Position numbers and translations under genes: made by a program. From the NCBI GenBank assembly GCA_903867275.1, contig CAIPQY010000259.1:1-5356 (forward strand): 5,356 nt of DNA, written 5' to 3'. Each line of letters begins with the position of its first letter. Within the stretch, counting starts at the first letter, position 1. The stretch comes from an uncultured bacterium. GTDB lineage: Bacteria > Planctomycetota > Phycisphaerae > Phycisphaerales > SM1A02. Below the pieces are notes generated by a model. It worked only from the letters and a program-made list of their open reading frames with translations. It searched no databases and had not been told where the DNA came from. Shown here one piece after another: positions 1 through 5,356 of the stretch.

Positions 1-251
1 CTGCTGCTGCTGGACGAGCCTGCGGCAGGCATGAACCCCACCGAGACGGTGGCGCTGATGGAACTGATCCGCCGCATCCGAGACACGGGCGTGACGGTGC
101 TGCTGATCGAGCATCACATGCGCGTGGTGATGGGCGTCAGCGACCGCATCTGCGTGCTGAACTTCGGCAAGCGCATCGCGGAGGGCACGCCCGAGCAGAT
201 CCGCAACGATCCCGCGTGCATCGAGGCCTACCTTGGCAAGGAGGAGCTCGG

Positions 252-255
<4 letters not shown>
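1..255 (+). CDS. livG: Branched-chain amino acid ABC transporter ATP-binding protein, LivG type (3' end only)
   Basis: Only the last 84 residues are present; the start lies upstream of the window. The visible part opens at the Walker B/D-loop segment LLLLDEPAAGMNP (residues 1-13), which carries the Asp-Glu pair for ATP hydrolysis. It then has the switch-histidine segment LLIEHHM (residues 34-40), followed by VMGVSDRI and EGTPEQIRNDP, ending in EAYLG. The AAGMNP D-loop, the IEHxM segment and the ending are typical of LivG rather than LivF. In the family, LivG pairs with LivF on the cytoplasmic side of a LivHM permease to import Leu/Ile/Val or related amino acids. Its TGA overlaps the next ATG (ATGA), so translation is probably coupled. 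Substrate is inferred from family only; a urea or amide importer of the same superfamily is possible. Confidence 0.9.
238..246 (+). promoter_or_regulatory. Ribosome binding site of livF
   Basis: AAGGAGGAG lies inside the end of the livG reading frame. The AAGGAGG core ends seven bases before the ATG at 252, a near-ideal Shine-Dalgarno match and spacing. It supports the start at 252 over the in-frame upstream ATG at 216. It is also one of the few clear Shine-Dalgarno sites in this window. Confidence 0.8.
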
Positions 256-968
<713 letters not shown>

Positions 969-1068
969 GCGGATTCCCGCCGGGTTTCATGCAAAATGAA
1001 AGTTTGCTCGGGGACTAGGGATTCGGGTGTCGCCCGGCTACCATCGATTCAGTTCCACCCAGCGACCC

Positions 1069-2028
1069 ATGCGCAACTACAAGCTACGAACGGATCTGAA
1101 GCGAGCGGTGATCGGCACCTTTGCGTTGCCGCTCGGCATCGAGCCGCTGAACCTGCCGGCTCCCAATCAGGGCTACACGCTCGAGTTCACCGAGGGCGAG
1201 GATGGCGAGCCCGACGGCTGGAGCTTCCACGTGGTGGCCAGCCATGACCGCATGGCGGGTCTGGTGCGCGAGGCCTTCGGTCTGCTGCCCGAGGAGGTGA
1301 CGCCGATCGCCGAGGTGGGCAGTCGCGACGCCTACCGCAGCATGGACGTGTTCATCGCGCAGCAGCCGCTGCCCTTCGAGCACTTTCTCGAGACATGGGA
1401 AGCCTTCGAGCCCGTGATCCTGGAGGACGCCAGCATCGGCGTGGGCGCCAACGCCGAGGATCCCTTCGTGGAGGTGTTCCTCGACAGCTGGAAGGGCCTG
1501 CTCATCCACGTGCCCGACGACATGAAGGGGCAGGTGGAGCGCATGCTTCGCCGCCACTCGCTGCGCGAGGTGGAGCACACCTGGCCCGAGGATCTGGACG
1601 AGCAGGAGATGCCCTCGCAGGTGCGCGAAGTGCTGCAGATCGAGGATGAGGAAAGCCCCGATCTGGACGAGGTGCTGCTGCAGATGCGCGAGCGCTGGGA
1701 TCTGCAGCTGGACGTGGATCCAACCGGCAACGTGGATGACGCCGGCCGCGAACTTGGCAACACGCTGTGGTACGGCATCGCGCTGTGCCGACCCGCGTCG
1801 CACATGGAGCAGGGCGGCGCCTACGTCACCATGTGGGTCACCGCAGGCAGCGTTGCGGAAGTGGAGCAGCTGGCAGCCGAGCGCCTGGAACACGAAGGTC
1901 GCTGGAGCTTCCAGAACTTCTACACGCTCGACCGCGTCGCCTTCGACGAGCGGCCCGAGGAACTCGGCGACCTGCCCATGCGCAACCGCCCCGCGGGCGT
2001 GCATCTGGTGTTCGAGGAAGTCTGGTAG
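1069..2028 (+). CDS. Hypothetical acidic protein, 319 residues
   Basis: I do not recognise this family. The protein is strongly acidic, with no signal peptide or membrane segment, so it is probably cytoplasmic. Residues 35-57 and 92-150 look like alternating strands and helices. Residues 170-205 are an Asp/Glu-rich, probably flexible linker (EDLDEQE, IEDEESPDLDE). Residues 206-319 look like a second compact domain containing GNTLWYGIALC (230-240), AYVTMWVTAG (251-260), a helix around AEVEQLAAERLEHEG, and a final HLVFEEVW. I see no catalytic motif or metal site. Codon usage matches its neighbours, and the frame stays open with a protein-like composition, so it is very likely a real gene. The ATG at 1069 is preferred because MRNYKLRTDL begins a sensible protein. 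A GTG at 1027 in the same frame would add 14 residues and has a weak AGGGA upstream, so it cannot be excluded. It ends immediately against the convergent nadD stop. No function is assigned. Confidence 0.82.
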   Translation: MRNYKLRTDLKRAVIGTFALPLGIEPLNLPAPNQGYTLEFTEGEDGEPDGWSFHVVASHDRMAGLVREAFGLLPEEVTPIAEVGSRDAYRSMDVFIAQQPLPFEHFLETWEAFEPVILEDASIGVGANAEDPFVEVFLDSWKGLLIHVPDDMKGQVERMLRRHSLREVEHTWPEDLDEQEMPSQVREVLQIEDEESPDLDEVLLQMRERWDLQLDVDPTGNVDDAGRELGNTLWYGIALCRPASHMEQGGAYVTMWVTAGSVAEVEQLAAERLEHEGRWSFQNFYTLDRVAFDERPEELGDLPMRNRPAGVHLVFEEVW

Positions 2029-2652
2029 TCAGCGCGCGTCGGCGCGGTACAGGCCGTGCCGCATCGCGTAGTCCGCCACCGCAGGAAGCAGCAGATCCGG
2101 TCCCGGGCGTTCGCCGCGCGCAAGCATGGCGCGCACGTCGGTGCTGCTCGTTTCCACCGGGTCGATGTCGAGCACGCGCTTGATCCATGCGGCGTTGCCG
2201 GTGCGTCTGACCAGTTCATCGCGCAAGGCCGCTGCATGCAGCGGCGGTCGCGGCACCACCACGGGTTCGGCCAGCGTCTCGATGCGCGCGGGCTCGCGCC
2301 ATGAGCCGAAGTTGAGCGCCTGGTCGCCGCCAAGCAGCAGTCGAAGAAGGGCCTCCGGATGTTCCTGATGCAGCGTCTCCAGCGTGTCCACCGTGTAGCT
2401 CACGCCGCCGCGTCGCATCTCTCGATCATCCACCTGCACGCGCGGATCGCCGGCGAACGCCAGTCGCGTCATGGCCAGGCGGTGCTCGGCGGGGGCGGGC
2501 GGCTTGCCGGTTCGCTGCGGATTCACGCCAGCCGGAAGCACCAGGATCGCGCCGGCACCGATCGCGTCCGCCGCCGCGGTGGCCATGCGCGCATGCATCG
2601 CATGCGGTGGATCGAAGCTGCCGCCGTACACCAGCGTCACCGTGCCGCTCAT
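2029..2652 (-). CDS. nadD: Nicotinate-nucleotide adenylyltransferase NadD
   Basis: Complete 207-residue protein, the normal NadD size. The family joins ATP and nicotinate mononucleotide to make deamido-NAD in the cytoplasm, the step before NAD synthetase. Seen here: nucleotidyltransferase motif GGSFDPPHAMH (10-20), basic and HRLAM segment (K50, H57-R58), SYTVDTL (85-91), LGGDQALNFGSWRE (107-120, like LLGxDxxxxxxxW) and the C-terminal SSTDVR (169-174, the SxTxxR ATP-binding motif). Oddity: the usual HxGH is HAMH, with Met replacing Gly at residue 19. The start at 2652 is chosen because the protein then begins just before the first strand, GGAG lies eight bases upstream (plus-strand 2661-2664), and it overlaps the preceding gene's stop (ATGA). 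Longer in-frame starts run into that gene. Probably the second gene of a two-gene operon. Confidence 0.92.
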   Translation of the reverse strand: MSGTVTLVYGGSFDPPHAMHARMATAAADAIGAGAILVLPAGVNPQRTGKPPAPAEHRLAMTRLAFAGDPRVQVDDREMRRGGVSYTVDTLETLHQEHPEALLRLLLGGDQALNFGSWREPARIETLAEPVVVPRPPLHAAALRDELVRRTGNAAWIKRVLDIDPVETSSTDVRAMLARGERPGPDLLLPAVADYAMRHGLYRADAR

Positions 2653-3296
2653 GCGTGCAACTCCAGCAGCGTGCGATCGAGCAGCCCCGCCGCACTGCGC
2701 ATGGCGGCGTTCGAGTGGCGCACCATCGACTGCACCTGCGGCCACAGGCGCGGCTTGCACGCCAGGTCCACCGCCAGATTTCGCCAGTTGGTGCCGCCAT
2801 CCAGGCGCAGCCAGCGCATCACCTCGGCCGGCAGTTCCTTGGCGGCGTCGTCGCTGATGCCGCGGATCACGTTCCAGCGCCAGCCCGTCTCCTGTGCGAC
2901 GCGCGCAAAGGGTCCGGACTCCATGTCCACCATCGCCGCGCCGGTGCGTTCGGCCACCGCATTGCGCGAGGTCTCGCCCACCACGATGTCGCGCGAGCAG
3001 GTGAGGGCCAGTCGCGTGGCGTGTGCAAGCGGGCGTGGCATGTGCGTGAAGCCCTGCTCATCCACCACGCGCTCGCACAGGAATGCCTCGCCCACGCGCG
3101 CCTGTGCCCGCAGTGCACCCGCGATGCCCACCAGGAACACCCAGCGTTCACCCGCATGCGCGGCCGCCACGGATCGGATCGCGGCCTCGCATCCGCACCC
3201 CACGCCGATCACCTGCAGAACCGCGCCCCGGGCGCGCGCCACGGCCTTCACGCGGGAGGCTTCGTACTGGGTGGGGCACAGGACCAGGGGCTGCAT
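2649..3296 (-). CDS. Nucleoside phosphorylase-family protein (MTA/SAH nucleosidase or futalosine hydrolase-like)
   Basis: Complete 215-residue protein of the PNP/UDP phosphorylase superfamily, whose members cleave N-glycosidic bonds of nucleosides in the cytoplasm. Supporting segments: first strand LVLCPTQYEA (4-13) with Glu12 near where nucleosidases carry an N-terminal Glu; VIGVGCG (29-35), the first glycine-rich loop; LVGIAGAL (55-62), the family GxAG signature; VDMES (123-127), the ribose-binding Met-Glu; and RGISDDA (145-151), with the Asp that typically protonates the purine base. The length suits MTA/SAH nucleosidases, futalosine hydrolases or hopanoid-associated HpnG-like enzymes; I cannot choose among them. 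The start at 3296 places the first strand directly at the N-terminus. The upstream in-frame start at 3383 would run through a tRNA gene and is rejected. No Shine-Dalgarno site is evident. It overlaps nadD by ATGA, so the two are probably co-transcribed. Confidence 0.85.
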   Translation of the reverse strand: MQPLVLCPTQYEASRVKAVARARGAVLQVIGVGCGCEAAIRSVAAAHAGERWVFLVGIAGALRAQARVGEAFLCERVVDEQGFTHMPRPLAHATRLALTCSRDIVVGETSRNAVAERTGAAMVDMESGPFARVAQETGWRWNVIRGISDDAAKELPAEVMRWLRLDGGTNWRNLAVDLACKPRLWPQVQSMVRHSNAAMRSAAGLLDRTLLELHA

Positions 3297-3314
3297 GGCT
3301 GCACGGTAGCGGCC

Positions 3315-3343
3315 TTGAGCGAAATGCGGGGGTGGGCTATGCT
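3315..3343 (+). promoter_or_regulatory. Putative sigma70-type promoter of tRNA-Glu(CUC)
   Basis: TTGAGC (3315-3320) is separated by exactly 17 bases from TATGCT (3338-3343). A start site near 3350 would leave a leader of only about four bases before the tRNA. Hexamer matches are four of six in each box with ideal spacing, and the position upstream of a tRNA is right. The element fills most of the 57-bp gap to the divergent nucleosidase gene, so the two transcription units may compete for space. Confidence 0.55.
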
Positions 3344-3353
3344 TGTCCTCCCT

Positions 3354-3428
3354 GGCCCCATCGTCTAGCCCGGTCCAGGACACATCCCTCTCACGGATGG
3401 GACAGGGGTTCGAATCCCCTTGGGGTCA
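3354..3428 (+). tRNA. tRNA-Glu (anticodon CUC)
   Basis: A 75-base cloverleaf. The acceptor stem GGCCCCA pairs with TGGGGTC (3421-3427), with one G-T pair, and the discriminator is A at 3428. The anticodon stem CATCC/GGATG encloses loop CTCTCAC, placing anticodon CTC at 3390-3392, which reads GAG. The T arm is AGGGG/CCCCT around TTCGAAT (3404-3420). The TCGTCTAG start of the D region and the T arm resemble bacterial tRNA-Glu closely. No CCA end is encoded (the next bases are CTT), so it needs CCA-adding enzyme. It has its own promoter candidate upstream and a terminator downstream. Confidence 0.95.
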
Positions 3429-3430
3429 CT

Positions 3431-3444
3431 TCTCACGCGTGAGA
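3431..3444. repeat. 14-bp perfect palindrome behind tRNA-Glu(CUC)
   Basis: TCTCACGCGTGAGA is its own reverse complement and begins two bases after the tRNA discriminator. In RNA it could form a 5-bp hairpin with loop CGCG directly in the 3' trailer, just before the terminator hairpin. It may be part of the trailer that is trimmed during tRNA maturation, or a protein site. Function is unknown; only the symmetry is observed. Confidence 0.5.
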
Positions 3445-3445
3445 C

Positions 3446-3483
3446 CGATCCGAGCCTGCCACAAGCAGGCTCGCGTCGTTTTT
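3446..3483 (+). terminator. Intrinsic terminator after tRNA-Glu(CUC)
   Basis: A perfect 9-bp stem (3451-3459 with 3465-3473, core GAGCCTGC/GCAGGCTC) encloses the loop CACAA. The stem can extend outward through CGA/TCG (3446-3448 with 3476-3478) across a small internal mismatch. Five T residues (3479-3483) follow directly. This is the classic rho-independent layout. It indicates that the first tRNA transcript ends before the second tRNA gene. Confidence 0.8.
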
Positions 3484-3512
3484 GTGCATTCGCCTCGCAG
3501 CACAGGTTTGCG

Positions 3513-3518
3513 TATGCT
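3513..3518 (+). promoter_or_regulatory. Possible -10 box of tRNA-Glu(UUC)
   Basis: TATGCT lies 17 bases before the second tRNA and is identical to the -10-like box of the first tRNA. Because a terminator separates the two tRNA genes, a promoter is expected here. The -35 region is poor: TTCGCC at 3489-3494 with an 18-base spacer is the best I find. The call rests mainly on the shared hexamer and the position. Confidence 0.35.
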
Positions 3519-3535
3519 TCGCCGCTCGCTTGACC

Positions 3536-3610
3536 GGCCCCATCGTCTAGCCCGGTCTAGGACACCACCCTTTCACGGTGGGGACAGGGGTTCGAATCCC
3601 CTTGGGGTCA
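3536..3610 (+). tRNA. tRNA-Glu (anticodon UUC)
   Basis: A 75-base cloverleaf with the same acceptor stem (GGCCCCA/TGGGGTC, discriminator A at 3610), T arm and nearly the same D region as the upstream tRNA. The anticodon stem CCACC/GGTGG encloses loop CTTTCAC, placing anticodon TTC at 3572-3574, which reads GAA and, by wobble, GAG. Differences from the first copy are confined to one D-region base, the anticodon arm and the first base after it, consistent with divergence of an ancestral duplicate. No CCA is encoded. No T-rich terminator is evident in the 104 bases before the next gene. Confidence 0.95.
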
Positions 3611-3714
3611 CTTCCACGCCGTTGCGCGCTCGCCATGAGAATGCTCGCGCGTTGCACGCGGCCTTCTTCAATCCTGAACGGATCGCCTGAGCGGGCGTGT
3701 AATCTGCCCCCGCG

Positions 3715-5356
3715 ATGGCACGAGGCGATCAGGTTGGGCCGCGGCTTCCGCCCATCGGCGGGCCGTGGCCACTTCGCATGGCGTGGAAGCTGTTCGCGCC
3801 CGTCATCGACCGCATCATCGGACTGCATCTGATCCGTGCCATGCAGCGGCAGTACGACGCCATGCCTGCGGATGTGGCGCCGCTCGACCGACTGAACCGC
3901 ATCAACCGCATCCGCGGCGTGGTGAGCGACGACGATCTGGCGCGAATTCCGAAGACCGGTTCGCTGCTGATCGTGGCCAATCATGCCTACGGCGGCGCCG
4001 ATCCGCAGATCATGGCCACGCTGATGGATCGCGTGCGGCCCGACGTGAAGTTCATCGCCAACCGCATCATGGCCGACGTGCCCGTGGTGAAGGGGCGCGT
4101 GTTCGCGGCCAGTGTGCTGAACGAGGCGGACGGCGCGGGCGCCAACCGACGCGCCTTGCGACAGGTGATCGACTGGCTGAAGGACGGGCACTGCGTGTGC
4201 GTGTATCCCGCGGGCGAAGTGAGCCACATTCGCTGGGGCCGCTGGCATGCCGTGGATGGTCACTGGCAGAACCAGGTGGCCCGCATGGTGCGCGTGACCA
4301 ACGCCACGGTGCTGCCCATCTTCGTGGATGGCTGCAACAGCTGGCTCTTCCAGGTGATGGGCCTGATCCATCCGATCCTGCGCACGCTGCTGCTGGCGCG
4401 CGAATTCGTGCGCATGTCCGGTCGCACCATCCGCATGGTGGTGGGCTCGCCCATTCCATCGGATGAACTGCTCTCGCAGGGCGACGAGAACGACATCATG
4501 CGCTACCTGCGTGTGCGCACCTATCTGCTGCGCACGCGCCTCGATCAGCCGCGCCGCAGCGGCCCCACGGTGATCTCGCCGCTGCCGGTGCCCGAGCGGC
4601 CGCAGCACGAACCCGCCGAACTGGCCGCCGAGATCGCGGCGCTGCCGCCCGAGGACCTGATGACGCGCTCCGGCGAGCTGGAGGTGTACATGACGCGCAG
4701 TGAGCGCATTCCGCTCACCATGCTCGAGATCGGGCGCCTTCGCGAGATCTCGTTCCGCTCGGTGGGCGAGGGCACCGGCAAGGCCATCGACATCGACCGC
4801 TTCGACGCGCGCTACATGCAGATGCTGGTGTGGAACGCCCGCACGCACGAGGTGGTGGGCGGCTACCGCCTCGGCTTCACCGACCAGATCATGCAGGAGC
4901 AGGGCATCGACGGGCTGTACACCAGCACGCTGTTCCGCTATCCGCCCTCGGCGGTGCATGCGCTCGGTCCCGCGGTGGAACTGGGTCGCAGCTGGGTGGC
5001 GCCCGCGTGGCAGCGCCGACCGCTGCCGCTGCTGCTGCTGTGGAAGGGACTTTCGCAGGTGGCGGTGCGCGATCCGCGCTACGCGATCATGTTCGGGCCG
5101 GTCAGCATCTCCGACGAGTACCAGAGCATGTCGAAGAAGCTGATCATGGCCTTCCTCGAGCGCTATCGCGAGGTGGGGCCGTTCGCGCAGGCGGTGCGGC
5201 CGCGCAATCCGCCCGACAACTCGCCCTTCGTGGACTGGGACGCCGACCACACGCACGCCGTGGTGCGCGACGTGGAGGACGTGGATCGCCTGGTGCGCGA
5301 GATCGAGGCCGACGGCAAGAGCGTGCCGGTGCTGCTGCGTCAGTACCTGAAGCTGA
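3715..5356 (+). CDS. Bifunctional acyltransferase: PlsC-like domain fused to GNAT-like (OlsB/hemolysin-type) domain, 3' end missing
   Basis: At least 547 residues, still open at the window edge. The N-terminal domain (about 60-280) is a PlsC/LPLAT-type acyltransferase: ANHAYGGAD (88-96) is the catalytic His motif with five residues between His90 and Asp96; VYPAGEVS (163-170) replaces the usual FPEGTRS motif; and VLPIFVDG (199-206) is the fourth block. These variants fit the subfamily linked to hemolysin-like acyltransferases. After a Pro/Glu-rich linker (about 281-315), the C-terminal domain (about 320-495) resembles the OlsB/Acetyltransf_5 family: LEIGRLREISFR (337-348), VVGGYRLG (380-387), and VELGRSWVAP followed by LLLLWKGL (421-446). 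In the family, OlsB-like domains N-acylate an amino acid from acyl-ACP and PlsC-like domains O-acylate the product, as in OlsF ornithine lipid synthases, at the inner membrane face. The substrate here is inferred. The ATG at 3715 is the first possible start after an in-frame TAA (3700-3702), with no Shine-Dalgarno site; ATG 3778 is an alternative. Confidence 0.88.
   Translation, partial: MARGDQVGPRLPPIGGPWPLRMAWKLFAPVIDRIIGLHLIRAMQRQYDAMPADVAPLDRLNRINRIRGVVSDDDLARIPKTGSLLIVANHAYGGADPQIMATLMDRVRPDVKFIANRIMADVPVVKGRVFAASVLNEADGAGANRRALRQVIDWLKDGHCVCVYPAGEVSHIRWGRWHAVDGHWQNQVARMVRVTNATVLPIFVDGCNSWLFQVMGLIHPILRTLLLAREFVRMSGRTIRMVVGSPIPSDELLSQGDENDIMRYLRVRTYLLRTRLDQPRRSGPTVISPLPVPERPQHEPAELAAEIAALPPEDLMTRSGELEVYMTRSERIPLTMLEIGRLREISFRSVGEGTGKAIDIDRFDARYMQMLVWNARTHEVVGGYRLGFTDQIMQEQGIDGLYTSTLFRYPPSAVHALGPAVELGRSWVAPAWQRRPLPLLLLWKGLSQVAVRDPRYAIMFGPVSISDEYQSMSKKLIMAFLERYREVGPFAQAVRPRNPPDNSPFVDWDADHTHAVVRDVEDVDRLVREIEADGKSVPVLLRQYLKL

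Noticed and set aside
969..1068. Promoter or terminator in the gap between livF and the hypothetical gene
   Set aside because: TTGAGC (965-970) and CAAAAT (992-997) are 21 bases apart, TACCAT (1039-1044) has no suitable -35 box, and the short GCGG/CCGC hairpin at 969-980 has no T run. None is good enough to annotate.
1084..2004. A 306-codon minus-strand open frame opposite the hypothetical protein
   Set aside because: His/Ala/Leu/Val-rich translation typical of an antisense shadow. The plus frame has more protein-like composition and the expected third-position GC pattern.
2359..3309. A 316-codon plus-strand open frame opposite nadD and the nucleosidase gene
   Set aside because: The minus-strand proteins have recognisable family motifs throughout; this frame gives an Arg/Ala/Ser-rich product with no domain.
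3297..3383. N-terminal extension of the nucleosidase gene to a start at 3383
   Set aside because: The extra 29 residues would be encoded across the tRNA-Glu(CUC) gene and its promoter, and the family's first strand begins right after the Met at 3296.
3354..3610. tRNA pair as an integration (att) site for a mobile element
   Set aside because: The repeated bases are explained by two homologous tRNA genes. There is no integrase, no displaced tRNA fragment and no foreign gene nearby.
3547..5256. A 569-codon minus-strand open frame opposite the acyltransferase
   Set aside because: It is antisense to a gene with clear motifs and also runs through the second tRNA. Its translation is His/Ala/Arg-rich and low in complexity, as expected from the reverse frame of GC-rich coding sequence.

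Overview
This is a gene-dense, high-GC bacterial window with strong G/C preference at third codon positions. It holds six protein-coding genes (two cut by the window edges) and two tRNA genes. The lineage cannot be fixed from the sequence. High GC, tRNA genes without an encoded CCA end, and several starts without a clear Shine-Dalgarno site would fit a planctomycete such as Phycisphaerae, but this is a weak inference; Myxococcota or proteobacteria are not excluded.

Left region (1-968, + strand): the end of a LivG-type ATPase gene runs into a complete livF through an ATGA overlap. These are the two ATP-hydrolysing subunits of a branched-chain (hydrophobic) amino acid ABC importer. The permease and binding-protein genes would lie upstream, outside the window.

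Middle region (1069-3296): an acidic 319-residue protein of unknown function (+ strand) ends exactly where a minus-strand pair ends, with no bases between them. That pair is a nucleoside phosphorylase/nucleosidase-family gene followed by nadD (nicotinate-nucleotide adenylyltransferase, NAD synthesis), joined by another ATGA overlap. They probably form one translationally coupled operon.

tRNA region (3297-3714): two tRNA-Glu genes with different anticodons (CUC, then UUC) lie 107 bp apart. A strong hairpin-plus-T-run terminator sits between them, and each has a TATGCT -10-like box upstream. The first has a good sigma70-type promoter, TTGAGC-N17-TATGCT, in the short gap that separates it from the divergent nucleosidase gene.

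Right region (3715 to the window end, + strand): a large two-domain acyltransferase of at least 547 residues. An N-terminal PlsC-like glycerolipid acyltransferase domain of the subfamily with FPAGE-like motifs is fused to a C-terminal GNAT-like N-acyltransferase domain of the OlsB/'hemolysin' type. This is the architecture of OlsF-type bifunctional aminolipid (ornithine lipid) synthases, and it is the most interesting gene here.

I found no CRISPR array, insertion sequence, phage gene or defence system. The most useful leads are the bifunctional lipid acyltransferase, the unrecognised acidic protein, the altered HxGH motif of NadD, and the separately terminated tRNA-Glu pair.
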